Source of the DNA: DATGJX01 sp963830545
GTDB lineage: Bacteria > Vulcanimicrobiota > Vulcanimicrobiia > Vulcanimicrobiales > Vulcanimicrobiaceae
Length of the DNA: 64,000 bases
Assembly (NCBI GenBank): GCA_963830545.1
Contig: CAWHMK010000001.1
Span: 2,170,001-2,234,000 of the forward strand
Reading direction: 5' to 3'
Under the pieces are notes generated by a model. The model searched no databases and was not told where the DNA came from. It saw only the letters and a program-made list of their open reading frames with translations. How positions within the stretch are numbered: position 1 is the first letter of the stretch; each line of letters starts with the position of its first letter. This document shows, piece by piece, positions 35,916 through 44,176 of the stretch. Position numbers and translations under genes: made by a program.

Positions 35916-35942
35916 TTGGCACTCCGTTGCCGAGACTGCTAA
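35916..35942 (+). promoter_or_regulatory. CIRCE operator upstream of hrcA
   Basis: TTGGCACTC, nine bases, then GACTGCTAA. This matches the CIRCE consensus TTAGCACTC-N9-GAGTGCTAA with one mismatch in each arm and exact spacing. It ends nine bases before the hrcA ATG. HrcA binding here would make the hrcA-dnaJ operon autoregulated and heat-inducible. Confidence 0.88.
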
Positions 35943-35951
35943 GATAGGAAT

Positions 35952-37022
35952 ATGAGCATCGGCCCTCACACCGAAGGCCCGCCTGCCGGCGGACTGGACA
36001 AGCGTAAGGCGTACATCCTTGCAACCGTGGTGTACGAATACATCGCTACGGCCGAGCCGGTGGCATCGCAGTCGCTTACGCAAAAATACAATCTGGGCGT
36101 GAGCAGCGCTACCGTGCGCAACGAGCTCGCGGACCTCGAAGCGAGCGGATATCTGGTGCAGCCGCATACGTCCGCCGGCCGCGTCCCCTCGGATGCGGGC
36201 TATCGCATGTACGTCGACCAGCTGATGGACCACGAGCAGCTTGCTGCGGACGATCGAAAGCGCATTCGTGACGAACTGCGCGATGCGAGCCGCGAACTCG
36301 ATGAAATCATCGAGGGAACGACTCGGCTGCTCGGCCGCCTTTCCAAAAATTTGGCGTTCGTCACTAAACCGGTAAACGACACGACCACGTTCAAGCATTT
36401 GCAATTGATTTGGCTGGGCGCGCGCACCGGTGTTGCGATCGTCGTTACGTCCATCGGAGTATCGGCGCAAAGTCTGTTCGAACTCGCGAACGACGCGATG
36501 CCGGACGACCTTACGCGCCTTTCGAACGCACTCAACGCGCGGCTCGGGAACCGGACGCTGCGAGAAATTGCCGAGCGCGACGTTGAAAGCGCAACTCGCG
36601 AACTCGGGTTGGGCGACGACGTCAAAAACGCCGTGCTCGCCGCGCTGCGAAGTGCGGCCGCGTCGGATGCCGCAACGCTCAGCGCTTCCGGCGCCCAGAA
36701 TTTGGTCGATCAACCGGAATTTCACGACTTGCGAAAGTTGCGCTCCATCCTGCAAATCGTCGAGGAGCAGAAGACGCTCTACGATCTTGTGGCGGACTCG
36801 ATAAACCTCGAAGCCCCCGCCGTGAAGATCGGCCACGAACTTGGCGTGGAGGAAATGACCGACTTCAGTATCGTAACGGTGCCCTACCGTTTCGGACAGC
36901 ACGCAATCGGCATGCTTTCCATTCTGGGGCCGCGCCGAATGCCGTATGCGCGTTTGATGGCGCTGGCCTCGGGTACGGCTGAAACACTCTCTCAGCGGCT
37001 GACAGACGTCGAGATCAAATAA
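35952..37022 (+). CDS. hrcA: Heat-inducible transcription repressor HrcA
   Basis: 356 residues. The N-terminal winged helix reads SQSLTQKYNLGVSSATVRNE, then YLVQPHTSAGRVPSDAGYRMYVD, a hallmark of HrcA. A GAF-like domain and dimerisation insert follow, and the C-terminal motif is VEEMTDFSIVTVPY. HrcA, kept active by GroEL in other bacteria, represses chaperone genes through CIRCE. A CIRCE element lies right upstream, and dnaJ follows after 9 bp. grpE and dnaK are not in the window. Confidence 0.95.
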   Translation: MSIGPHTEGPPAGGLDKRKAYILATVVYEYIATAEPVASQSLTQKYNLGVSSATVRNELADLEASGYLVQPHTSAGRVPSDAGYRMYVDQLMDHEQLAADDRKRIRDELRDASRELDEIIEGTTRLLGRLSKNLAFVTKPVNDTTTFKHLQLIWLGARTGVAIVVTSIGVSAQSLFELANDAMPDDLTRLSNALNARLGNRTLREIAERDVESATRELGLGDDVKNAVLAALRSAAASDAATLSASGAQNLVDQPEFHDLRKLRSILQIVEEQKTLYDLVADSINLEAPAVKIGHELGVEEMTDFSIVTVPYRFGQHAIGMLSILGPRRMPYARLMALASGTAETLSQRLTDVEIK

Positions 37023-37031
37023 CCCGGAAGC

Positions 37032-38171
37032 ATGCCGACAAAAGACTTCTATGATGTGCTCGGAGTCAACCGCTCCGCAAGCGCCGATGAAATAAAGCGT
37101 GCCTATCGCGCGCTCGCCCGCAAGCATCATCCGGACGTTGCGGACAATAAAGCGGAAGCCGAGCATCGCTTCAAAGAGATCAACGAAGCCTACGAAGTGC
37201 TCTCGGATCCGCAAAAGCGCGCGCAGTACGATCGGTTCGGCAGCGTGGGAAACGGCAGCGCGGGCGGCTTCGGCGACTTCGGTTTCGGTCAGGGTTTCGG
37301 CGGAAGCGGCTTCGGCGACATCTTCGATATTTTCTTCGGCGATCGCATGGGCGGTCAGCAGGCGCAAGCGCGGCGCAGCGGACCGGCGCGCGGATCCGAT
37401 TTGCGCTACGATCTCGAAATTTCGCTGGAAGAGGCATTCGGCGGCGCGACGCGCGAGATCCAATTCAATCATTTGGCGCAATGCGAAACGTGCCGCGGAA
37501 GCGGTGCGGCGCCGGGGACGCTCGTCGTGCCGTGCGACCGATGCGGCGGCACCGGCGTGCAACGGCTCTCGCGCCAAACGCCGCTCGGGCAATTCGTCAC
37601 GCAGTCTACGTGCAGTAAGTGCGGCGGCGAAGGCCAAGTGATTCAAGAGCCGTGCGGCGCTTGCGCGGGTCGTGGGCGACGCGAAGTCGAGCGGCATTTG
37701 ACCGTGAAAGTTCCAGCCGGCGTCGACGACGGCAGCCGTATTCGGATTACGGGAAACGGCGAGGCCGGCATTCGCGGCGGAGCGCCCGGTGATCTCTACG
37801 TGTATTTGAGCATCGCGCCGCACGCGCTTTTCAAACGCGACGGTCTCGACACGTACGTCGACGTTCCGATCTCGTTTCCGCAAGCGGCGCTCGGCGCGCA
37901 AATTACCGTTCCTTCGCTCGAAGGTGATCTCTCGATGGTCTTGCAGGCCGGAACGCAAACGGGAACCACGTTCCGGATGCGCGGGCACGGCATGCCGGCC
38001 GTGCGTGGGAATAACCGCGGAGATCACCTCGTGACGGTGCACGTGGCCGTGCCGTCGAAAATCAGCAAACGCCAACGTGATTTGCTCGAGGAATACGCGC
38101 GTCAAGGGGGCGATCGCGTGGAGGAGCGTTCGTTTCTCGACAAAGTGAAGGACGCGTTCAAGCCTGAGTAG
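37032..38171 (+). CDS. dnaJ: Chaperone protein DnaJ
   Basis: 379 residues with the full type I layout: J-domain (about 1-70, HPD in KHHPDVADNK), Gly/Phe-rich linker (about 72-105, FGDFGFGQGFGGSGFG), the zinc domain with four CxxCxGxG-type repeats (CETCRGSG, CDRCGGTG, CSKCGGEG, CGACAGRG), and the C-terminal substrate-binding domains. It stimulates DnaK ATPase and binds unfolded protein. It is co-transcribed with hrcA and overlaps rsmE. Confidence 0.96.
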   Translation: MPTKDFYDVLGVNRSASADEIKRAYRALARKHHPDVADNKAEAEHRFKEINEAYEVLSDPQKRAQYDRFGSVGNGSAGGFGDFGFGQGFGGSGFGDIFDIFFGDRMGGQQAQARRSGPARGSDLRYDLEISLEEAFGGATREIQFNHLAQCETCRGSGAAPGTLVVPCDRCGGTGVQRLSRQTPLGQFVTQSTCSKCGGEGQVIQEPCGACAGRGRREVERHLTVKVPAGVDDGSRIRITGNGEAGIRGGAPGDLYVYLSIAPHALFKRDGLDTYVDVPISFPQAALGAQITVPSLEGDLSMVLQAGTQTGTTFRMRGHGMPAVRGNNRGDHLVTVHVAVPSKISKRQRDLLEEYARQGGDRVEERSFLDKVKDAFKPE

Positions 38172-38904
38172 CTTCTTCGTCGAAGGACGCTGCAGCAGCG
38201 GCGACGTCGTCGAACTGAGCGGCAGCGATGCCCGCAAAATCGTTACCGTGCTTCGCAAGCATGACGGTGACGAAATCGATGTCGTGGATTCCGCGGCGCA
38301 GCGGTTTTCCGCCACGCTGTCGATCGACGCAAGCGGAGTCCGAGCAACGCTGCACTCGCGCAAAGCATCGCAACGCGCGATGTTTCCAGCGGTTACCGTC
38401 GCGCAAGGCGTTCCGAAGGGCGCCAAAATGGACTTCGTCGTCGAGAAACTCACCGAGCTCGGAGCCGCATCGATCGTTCCACTCCAGTCCGAACGAACGA
38501 TTGTCACCGGCGTGAGCGAAATTAAAATCGAACGCTGGCGCCGGTTGGCGAAGACGGCGGCCCAGCAGTGCGGGCGCGACGACATTCCGGCAATCGAGCA
38601 GCCGTTGAATTTTCACGAGCTCTGCGCGCAGTTTCCGAAGTATGACGCGGTACTGTTTCCGTGGGAGCTCGCCGATCGCACACCGCTGCGCGAACGGCTT
38701 CCGGCTTTCGTAAAGGACGCGCAAAGAATACTCGTCGCCATCGGCCCGGAAGGCGGCTTCTCGCATGCGGAAGCGGATGAAGCGCGCGCCGCCGGCGCGC
38801 ACCTCGTCTCGCTGGGTTCGCGCATTTTGCGAACCGAAACCGCGGCTCTGGTCGTGCTTTCGCTCTTGAACTACGTGACTGAAACGCAAACGCCCGGGGT
38901 ATAA
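38164..38904 (+). CDS. rsmE: 16S rRNA m3U1498 methyltransferase RsmE
   Basis: Methylates N3 of U1498 in 16S rRNA using SAM; SPOUT fold. The conserved N-terminus (SSFFVEGRCSSGDVVELSG, then DARKIVTVLR) lies before the first in-frame ATG, so the true start is upstream of 38248. Between the TGA at 38146 and that region no ATG, GTG or TTG exists in frame; the best candidate is CTG 38164, overlapping the dnaJ end, unless an ATG has been mis-sequenced. The knot is visible as LVAIGPEGGFSHAEADEARA and VSLGSRILRTETAALVVLS. About 246 residues. Confidence 0.87.
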   Translation: MSSFFVEGRCSSGDVVELSGSDARKIVTVLRKHDGDEIDVVDSAAQRFSATLSIDASGVRATLHSRKASQRAMFPAVTVAQGVPKGAKMDFVVEKLTELGAASIVPLQSERTIVTGVSEIKIERWRRLAKTAAQQCGRDDIPAIEQPLNFHELCAQFPKYDAVLFPWELADRTPLRERLPAFVKDAQRILVAIGPEGGFSHAEADEARAAGAHLVSLGSRILRTETAALVVLSLLNYVTETQTPGV

Positions 38905-38912
38905 CGGCACCG

Positions 38913-39191
38913 ATGCCCAGGTTGCTGGAAGATTTGCAGTCCGGAGTACCGGTGCTCGACGTGGACGGTATGCGGGCCGGTGAAATACGCGCGGTCTATG
39001 CCTCCGGCGATGCGCGCGGTGCGGAATTCTTGCTCGTGTTCTGGACGGATCGCGGCGAAGAAGCGCTGGTTCCGGCGGACGAAGCGATGGAAGTCGACGA
39101 CGAAGGCGTGACCCTGCGGCAGTCGGTTCTCGCGTATGCGGACCGTCCGGCCTTCGATCCGGCAGCAAACCCAATGCTGCACCGTCTCTAG
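38913..39191 (+). CDS. Small PRC-barrel-like protein
   Basis: 92 residues, 8 bp after rsmE. The first part (VLDVDGMRAGEIRAVYASG) and EALVPADEAMEVDDEGVTL follow the six-strand PRC-barrel pattern, where a protein is tethered to RNA-processing or photosynthetic complexes. The resemblance is by pattern only. It is acidic and has no signal peptide. Confidence 0.58.
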   Translation: MPRLLEDLQSGVPVLDVDGMRAGEIRAVYASGDARGAEFLLVFWTDRGEEALVPADEAMEVDDEGVTLRQSVLAYADRPAFDPAANPMLHRL

Positions 39192-39238
39192 GGGCAACGC
39201 GGAACAGTCCCTGCCCGCGTCGTATATCTGGGCATCGC

Positions 39239-39967
39239 ATGGGGCTGAAATTTTCGATCGTCATTCCGACGTACAACGAAGCCGGCGGCATCGAACGCCT
39301 TCTTCGCGCGCTCAGCGGCGTGTTCGCGGCGCATTCGCTCGACGGCGAAGCGATCGTCGTCGACGATAATTCGCCGGACGGCACGGGTGCAATCGTGGAC
39401 GGTTTGTCCTCGCAGCTGCCCGTGCGGTGCTTGCACCGTCCCGGCAAACTGGGTTTGTCCAGCGGTGTGATCGATGGTTGGAAGTTCGCGCGGCCCGAAT
39501 CCGAAGCGCTCGGCGCCATGGATGCGGATTTCAGCCACGACATCGACATTCTGCCGAAGATGGTGCAGGCGGTCGAAAACGGTTACGGTCTCGCGGTGGG
39601 AAGCCGGTACGTAGCGGGCGGCGGAATTACGAATTGGCCCGCAAAGCGCATCATCACATCCAAAGTTGCGTGTATGCTGGCGCAGCCGCTCACGCGCATC
39701 AAGGACATCACCAGCGGATACTTTTTGGTCAGGCGCGAGGCACTCGAAGGCGTGGAACTCGATCCGATCGGTTTCAAAATCGGATTGGAAGTCATCGCGA
39801 AGGCACATTACGGAAAAGCGATTGAAGTCCCGTACGTGTTCACCGATCGCATCGTCGGCCAATCGAAGATGAATCAGAAAGAGATCTTCAACTATCTCAA
39901 GCAGCTGCGAAAGCTGTATGCCGCACGCATCATGCCCAAGGCGCAGAACGCGCACAGTAAAGCGTAA
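39239..39967 (+). CDS. Family 2 glycosyltransferase, dolichyl/polyprenyl-phosphate mannose synthase type
   Basis: 242 residues of a soluble GT-A domain: VIPTYNEAGGIERLL, the nucleotide site VVDDNSPDGTG, the metal motif MDADFSHD, GSRYVAGGGI and the C-terminal DRIVGQSKMNQKEIFNYL, which is typical of DPM1-like enzymes. It lacks the C-terminal membrane helices of DPM3- or GtrB-like versions. Such enzymes load a sugar, usually mannose or glucose, on a polyprenyl phosphate for envelope glycan synthesis. Three bases separate it from accD. Confidence 0.88.
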   Translation: MGLKFSIVIPTYNEAGGIERLLRALSGVFAAHSLDGEAIVVDDNSPDGTGAIVDGLSSQLPVRCLHRPGKLGLSSGVIDGWKFARPESEALGAMDADFSHDIDILPKMVQAVENGYGLAVGSRYVAGGGITNWPAKRIITSKVACMLAQPLTRIKDITSGYFLVRREALEGVELDPIGFKIGLEVIAKAHYGKAIEVPYVFTDRIVGQSKMNQKEIFNYLKQLRKLYAARIMPKAQNAHSKA

Positions 39968-39970
39968 ATC

Positions 39971-40852
39971 ATGCCGATGCCCGACTGGCTGCGCCACCGC
40001 CGCAGCAAACCGCAGGAGGCCGAAGAGGCGGCGCTCTGGACGAAATGTCCGAAGTGCTCCGAAGTGCTCTATCGCCGGGATCTGGCGTCGAATTTGTGGG
40101 TGTGCCCGAAGTGCGACCATCACTTCCGCATGACGGCGTTTGACCGCATCAGCACGCTCGTCGATAGCGACTTCACCGAAATCGGCACGGAAATATTGCC
40201 CGGCGATCCGTTGAACTGGACCGACAAGAAAAGTTATCAAGCGAAACTCGCCGCGGATCGCGAAAAATCGCAACTCACCGAAGGCGTCGTGTGCGGATTC
40301 GGATCGATCGGTGGATTCGAAGCGGCAATCGGCGTGATGGATTTTCATTTTCGCGGCGGCACGATGGGCACGGTCGTCGGCGAGCGTATCACGATGCTTC
40401 TGGAAGGCGCCCGCGAGCGCAGCGTGCCGTGCATCATCTTCACGGCGAGCGGCGGCGCGCGAATGGAAGAAGGCATGCTCGCGCTCATGCAGATGGCGAA
40501 GACCACGGCAGCAGTCGCGAGATTCATGGAAAACGGCAACTTCTTCGTGACGGTGCTCACGGACCCGACGACCGGCGGCGTCTCCGCGTCGTTCGCGTTT
40601 CAATCCGACGTAATCATTGCCGAACCGAAGGCAATGATCGGCTTTGCGGGGCGGCGCGTCATCGAGCAAACCATCCGCCAGAAATTGCCTGAACAATTCC
40701 AGACCGCAGAGTTCTTGCTGGAGAAGGGCCACATCGACATGGTCGTCGATCGTCACGACGTAAAGGCAACGCTTACCCGGCTCCTCGATTACTCCGCGCG
40801 CGGACGGGAGCGCAGGGCTGCGGCACTCGGCGAAGCACCGGCCGCGCGATGA
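39971..40852 (+). CDS. accD: Acetyl-CoA carboxylase carboxyltransferase subunit beta
   Basis: 293 residues. The N-terminal four-Cys zinc ribbon reads KCPKCSEVLYRRDLASNLWV and then CPKC. The crotonase-type body contains EGVVCGFGSIGG, the oxyanion segment FTASGGARMEEGMLALMQMAK and DPTTGGVSASFA. With AccA it transfers the carboxyl group from biotin to acetyl-CoA, giving malonyl-CoA for fatty acid synthesis. It overlaps accA by 4 bp. Biotin carboxylase and carrier genes are elsewhere. Confidence 0.96.
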   Translation: MPMPDWLRHRRSKPQEAEEAALWTKCPKCSEVLYRRDLASNLWVCPKCDHHFRMTAFDRISTLVDSDFTEIGTEILPGDPLNWTDKKSYQAKLAADREKSQLTEGVVCGFGSIGGFEAAIGVMDFHFRGGTMGTVVGERITMLLEGARERSVPCIIFTASGGARMEEGMLALMQMAKTTAAVARFMENGNFFVTVLTDPTTGGVSASFAFQSDVIIAEPKAMIGFAGRRVIEQTIRQKLPEQFQTAEFLLEKGHIDMVVDRHDVKATLTRLLDYSARGRERRAAALGEAPAAR

Positions 40853-41805
40853 TGAACGTCATCGTGGAGCGCGAGAAAGGACTGCTCGAGCTCGAAAAGC
40901 GCATCGAAGAATTGCGGCAGGCAAACGCGCAGCAACCCATCGACATGTCCCCCGAGATTCGAGCGCTCGAGGACAAGTACGCGCAGATTCAACGCGAAAT
41001 ATTCGGTTCGATGACGCCGTGGGAGAAAGTGCACATGGCACGGCATCCGAATCGCCCAACGGCCGCGGATTACATCTCGCAACTCTCGACATTCGACGAG
41101 TTGCACGGCGATCGCCACTTCCGCGACGATCACGCGATCATCGGCGGGCTCGGTATGCTCGGCGATCGCGCGTTGATGGTCATCGGCGAACAGCGCGGAC
41201 GCGATACGAAAGAGAATCTCAAACGCAACTTCGGCATGCCGTCTCCCGAGGGGTACCGTAAGGTGCAGCGTCTGGCGAAGCTGGCGGGACGCATCGGCGT
41301 GCCGGTTGTGACGTTCGTCGATACGAAGGGCGCGGATCCGGGACTCGGATCGGAAGAACGCGCGCAATCGGAAGCGATCGCGGCGTGCTTGTACGAATTC
41401 ACCATCACCCCCGTGCCGATCGTTGCAACGGTCATCGGTGAAGGCGGCAGCGGCGGGGCACTCGCGCTCTCCATAGCGGATCGAATCATCATGCTCGAGC
41501 ACAGCTACTACTCCGTAGCAAGTCCCGAAGGGTGCGCGGCGATTCTTTGGAGCGACGCCGGCAAAGCCGACGAAGCGGCCGCACATCTGAAATTGACGGC
41601 TCAGGATCTCAAGGGATTCGGAATCGTGGACGAAATCGTGCCGGAACCGCTCGGCGGCGCCCATCGCGACGCGGGGGGAACGATCGCGCGCGTGCTGAAA
41701 TCCGTCGAGTCGGCATTGGACGAGCTCGGCGCTCTTTCGGCCGATCGTCTGCGGGAGGCACGATACCTGAAGTACCGGCAAATGGGGACGCTAAGCCAGA
41801 AATGA
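40849..41805 (+). CDS. accA: Acetyl-CoA carboxylase carboxyltransferase subunit alpha
   Basis: 318 residues, partner of AccD. Family features: FDELHGDRHFRDDHAIIGGL, FGMPSPEGYRKVQRLAKLA, VTFVDTKGADPGLGSEERAQSEAIA, the oxyanion region VIGEGGSGGALALSIADRI and the biotin-site region SVASPEGCAAILWSD. It starts inside the accD stop and ends inside the DivIC-like gene start (ATGA), forming a tight operon. Confidence 0.96.
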   Translation: MMNVIVEREKGLLELEKRIEELRQANAQQPIDMSPEIRALEDKYAQIQREIFGSMTPWEKVHMARHPNRPTAADYISQLSTFDELHGDRHFRDDHAIIGGLGMLGDRALMVIGEQRGRDTKENLKRNFGMPSPEGYRKVQRLAKLAGRIGVPVVTFVDTKGADPGLGSEERAQSEAIAACLYEFTITPVPIVATVIGEGGSGGALALSIADRIIMLEHSYYSVASPEGCAAILWSDAGKADEAAAHLKLTAQDLKGFGIVDEIVPEPLGGAHRDAGGTIARVLKSVESALDELGALSADRLREARYLKYRQMGTLSQK

Positions 41806-42122
41806 AGAGGCGCAGAGGAGCAGCCGGAATCGTCCGTCTCTTCAGCCGCCTCATCTTCGGTGCCGTTGCCGTCGTCGTATTCACCCTCGTTTCCATTCAG
41901 TTCGCTCGCGTCGTGAACGAGAACATCGCGATGGCGCGCTCGCTTTCCGATGTGCAGCACGACGTTGCGACGCTCCGCGAGCGCAAGCGCCAGGAAGAGC
42001 ACGAGTTGCGCCGCCTTCTGGATCCCGAAGGCGCCGTGCCGGCGATTCACGACCGGCTGCGGCTCGTGAAAGCGAACGAAGCCATCATCTACGTCAAGAA
42101 CGTGCACCGGACGAGCCCATGA
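41802..42122 (+). CDS. FtsL/DivIC-type septum formation protein
   Basis: About 106 residues from ATG 41802, whose ATGA overlaps the accA stop. A short basic N-terminus, one membrane helix (about 18-38) and a leucine-zipper-type coiled coil (about 40-80, DVQHDVATLRERKRQEEHEL) are the DivIC/FtsL bitopic divisome layout. The protein would link FtsQ and FtsB-like partners at the septum. The family is poorly conserved, so the name is by architecture. Confidence 0.68.
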   Translation: MKRRRGAAGIVRLFSRLIFGAVAVVVFTLVSIQFARVVNENIAMARSLSDVQHDVATLRERKRQEEHELRRLLDPEGAVPAIHDRLRLVKANEAIIYVKNVHRTSP

Positions 42123-42483
42123 GCGAGAGCGAACGCGGCATCGTCATCAATGTCAACGCCTACGGCGCGATGGTCCGGCTCGAAGGCGGCCGCTTGGCGA
42201 GCGCACCTGCGGCCGACGTCGAAAAGCACCGCGCATATTACGATCGCGGCGTTCTCACCGCGCAAGGCCATGGAATTCGTCGTGCAGCCCGGTGGCCGGC
42301 ATCCTATCGCACTGCTAGCGCCGCAACTGCGCGACGAACAGTTGGAAGACGCAAATCACCAACTACCTGAAGTCGACGCAAGAGTGGGAGAATCCCGAGT
42401 TGCCGCCCGCACACGAGCGGCATTTTTTGCGTAAGAAACGCCGCGCCGCGCTCTTCGAATCTCGACACGCCGCCGACCATTGA
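42119..42483 (+). CDS. S1-like RNA-binding domain protein, frameshifted
   Basis: The start MSESERGIVINVNAYGAMVRLEGG has the S1/OB-fold pattern (G-x-V-x-x-x-x-x-G-A-x-V-x-L). The frame then breaks twice, near 42265 and 42350. Following the coding sense gives AMEFVVQPGGRHPIALLAP, QITNYLKSTQEWENPELPPA and HERHFLRKKRRAALFESRHA to the TGA at 42481. Joined length is about 120 residues. An OB-fold with a basic tail suggests binding of RNA or the ribosome. It overlaps the DivIC-like gene (ATGA) and the Ppx gene (TTGA). Confidence 0.65.
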
Positions 42484-43389
42484 TTCGCGGCCTCATTTCC
42501 ATCGGCACGAATTCCACTCGCGCCCTGGTTGCGGATCTCGGTGGCGAAGCTCCCTGCCGCTCCTTCAACGCTCCATCGGCACGCGCATCGGCGAAGGGCT
42601 GGGCGAACGCGGGCGTTTGAGTGAAAGCGCGATGCAGCGCACGCTCGATGCAGTGACCGGTCACGCCGGCGCAATCCGCGAATATACCTCAGATCTGAGC
42701 GTGATTGCGACCAGCGCGCTGCGCCGCGCCGACAACGAGAGCCGAATTTTCCGAATGCGTGCAGGCCATCACCGGTGCGAGCCTTGCAATCGTTTCGGGT
42801 GAGGAAGAAGCGGCATGTTCGTTCGCCGGCGCAACCAGTGCGGTCGACGGAAATGAAGCGGAGCGCTTCGGCGTGCTCGACGTCGGAGGCGGAAGCTCGG
42901 AATATGCGACCGGATCGAAAGGCCGTGCGGATCGAACCGTTTCATGCGAAATCGGCGCCGTGCGTCTGACGGAACGCTTCTCACAATTGGACGGAAGCCG
43001 AGGCCCCGCTGATCGCGATACTTTGAAACGTGCAACTGGGGAAGCGAGAAAGGCGCTCGAACCGGCGTCGACGCTACCCGCGCGCCGATCGCCATATTTT
43101 CGTAGGCGGCAGCGCAACGACCGCCATCTCGCTTTTGCGCGGCAAAGAGAGACATTCGGCTACGCCGAGCTTTCGCTCGATGACCTCGCCGCATGGGTCG
43201 AGCGGTTAGCTGCAACTCCCTCGAGGCGCGAAAAACGCTTCCCGGCATCAATCCGCAACGCGCTGATATCCTATTGGGCGGCTTGATTATCTTATGTGCG
43301 TTTTTCGACATAACCGGAGGCCCCTGCGACTGGTTTCCACCAACGACGTGCTGCTCGGTTATCTGCTGCGCCATACCGCCGAACGGTAA
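42480..43389 (+). CDS. Ppx/GppA phosphatase family protein, multiply frameshifted
   Basis: Fragments in different frames follow the ASKHA fold of exopolyphosphatase/pppGpp hydrolase: LISIGTNSTRALVADLG at the start (TTG 42480), VIATSALRRADN, ASLAIVSGEEEAACSFAGA, LDVGGGSSEYATGS, IGAVRLTERF, IFVGGSATTAISLLRG, DILLGGLIILCAFFDITG and a final STNDVLLGYLLRHTAER stop at 43387. About five indels separate them. Joined length is about 300 residues, the short form lacking the C-terminal HD-like domain. It would hydrolyse polyphosphate or pppGpp. Its catalytic phrases are intact, so errors in the sequence are likely. Confidence 0.78.
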
Positions 43390-43631
43390 TTTGCAGATTG
43401 GTTTTCCTGCGAACAAAATTGCTTGAGCAGGTTTGGAGTGGGTATCATGCCTACGCAGAACCGCGAATCGCGATAATGGCGAGCATCTAACGTTTCGCGA
43501 TTTTGCAAGGAAACACAAACCCTGGTACGATGCCGTGCCCAATAACCTCCCCGTTGTGCGCGCGGCATCGTACGTTTCCGTGTTTCCATGAGCCGCGAGT
43601 AGTGCGGCATCTGCGTGTAGAATGACCGCGC
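43390..43631 (+). ncRNA. Structured intergenic element with nested inverted repeats, unknown
   Basis: No gene fits these 240 bases. An 8-bp stem AATCGCGA/TCGCGATT joins 43466-43473 to 43495-43502. Right after it, nested arms GGAAACAC (43509-43516) and GTACGATGCCG (43525-43535) pair perfectly with CGGCATCGTAC (43563-43573) and GTGTTTCC (43580-43587), enclosing a 27-nt pyrimidine-rich loop. No T-run follows, so it is not a plain terminator. It could be a small RNA, a leader of the next gene, or a palindromic repeat family. Confidence 0.4.
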
Positions 43632-44153
43632 ATGGCTGAAGACGACGTCTATCGCGCGGTTCTTGACGCGCGCCGCGCCTGGAACGATTACCTCGACGCC
43701 ACCGACGAAGACGAAGACGAAGTATACGAGGCGTATCTCGAAGCCGCTTCGAATGCCGTCCCGCTCGTCGGCGGGCTCATCGAACTTTGCGTCGAGGCCA
43801 ATCTCGTTGCCATTTCGGCCCGCGATCGCGAGGACCGCTACGTCGATTTAGCCGCAACGAACGCGCGCGTGCACGCCGACGCAATCATCGAAATTGTAGG
43901 CGACATCGTCCTGGGACATTCGGAGGAATTTCCGTCGTTCGAACGGCGCGTTCCGCAGGACGACGATGAGACGCGCTTCAACCGCGCGCGCGAAATGTTT
44001 CGGGAAATGAACCGCCCCAACGTAAGCCGCGCCGTAGACGAATTGCGGCAGATGCGCGACGAACTGCTGCGCAGCGGCCAGGAAAGTTACGCAACTCGGC
44101 TATCGCACGTGCTCAATCTGCTTCAAATTTCGCCTCCGCGATTGAGCGACTAA
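43632..44153 (+). CDS. Acidic helical protein of unknown function
   Basis: 173 residues, strongly acidic, mostly predicted helix, no membrane segment or signal. A run TDEDEDEVYEAYLEAASNA is near the N-terminus, and the C-terminal part (AREMFREMNRPNVSRAVDEL, then LRQMRDELL) may be coiled coil. No family recognised. It starts 45 bp after the nested inverted repeat and converges on the rhodanese-like gene over a short GC-rich dyad (CTCCG...CGGAG at 44155). Confidence 0.6.
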   Translation: MAEDDVYRAVLDARRAWNDYLDATDEDEDEVYEAYLEAASNAVPLVGGLIELCVEANLVAISARDREDRYVDLAATNARVHADAIIEIVGDIVLGHSEEFPSFERRVPQDDDETRFNRAREMFREMNRPNVSRAVDELRQMRDELLRSGQESYATRLSHVLNLLQISPPRLSD

Positions 44154-44176
44154 ACTCCGGCGCCGGCGGAGGGCGA

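Noticed and set aside
35874..38585. A 903-codon open frame on the minus strand across hrcA, dnaJ and rsmE
   Set aside because: The plus strand carries three well-recognised genes. The antisense product is Arg/His/Ala-rich with no domain, a shadow of GC-rich coding sequence.
39188..40756. Minus-strand 522-codon frame opposite the glycosyltransferase and accD
   Set aside because: The plus-strand genes are unambiguous, and the antisense product has no family features.
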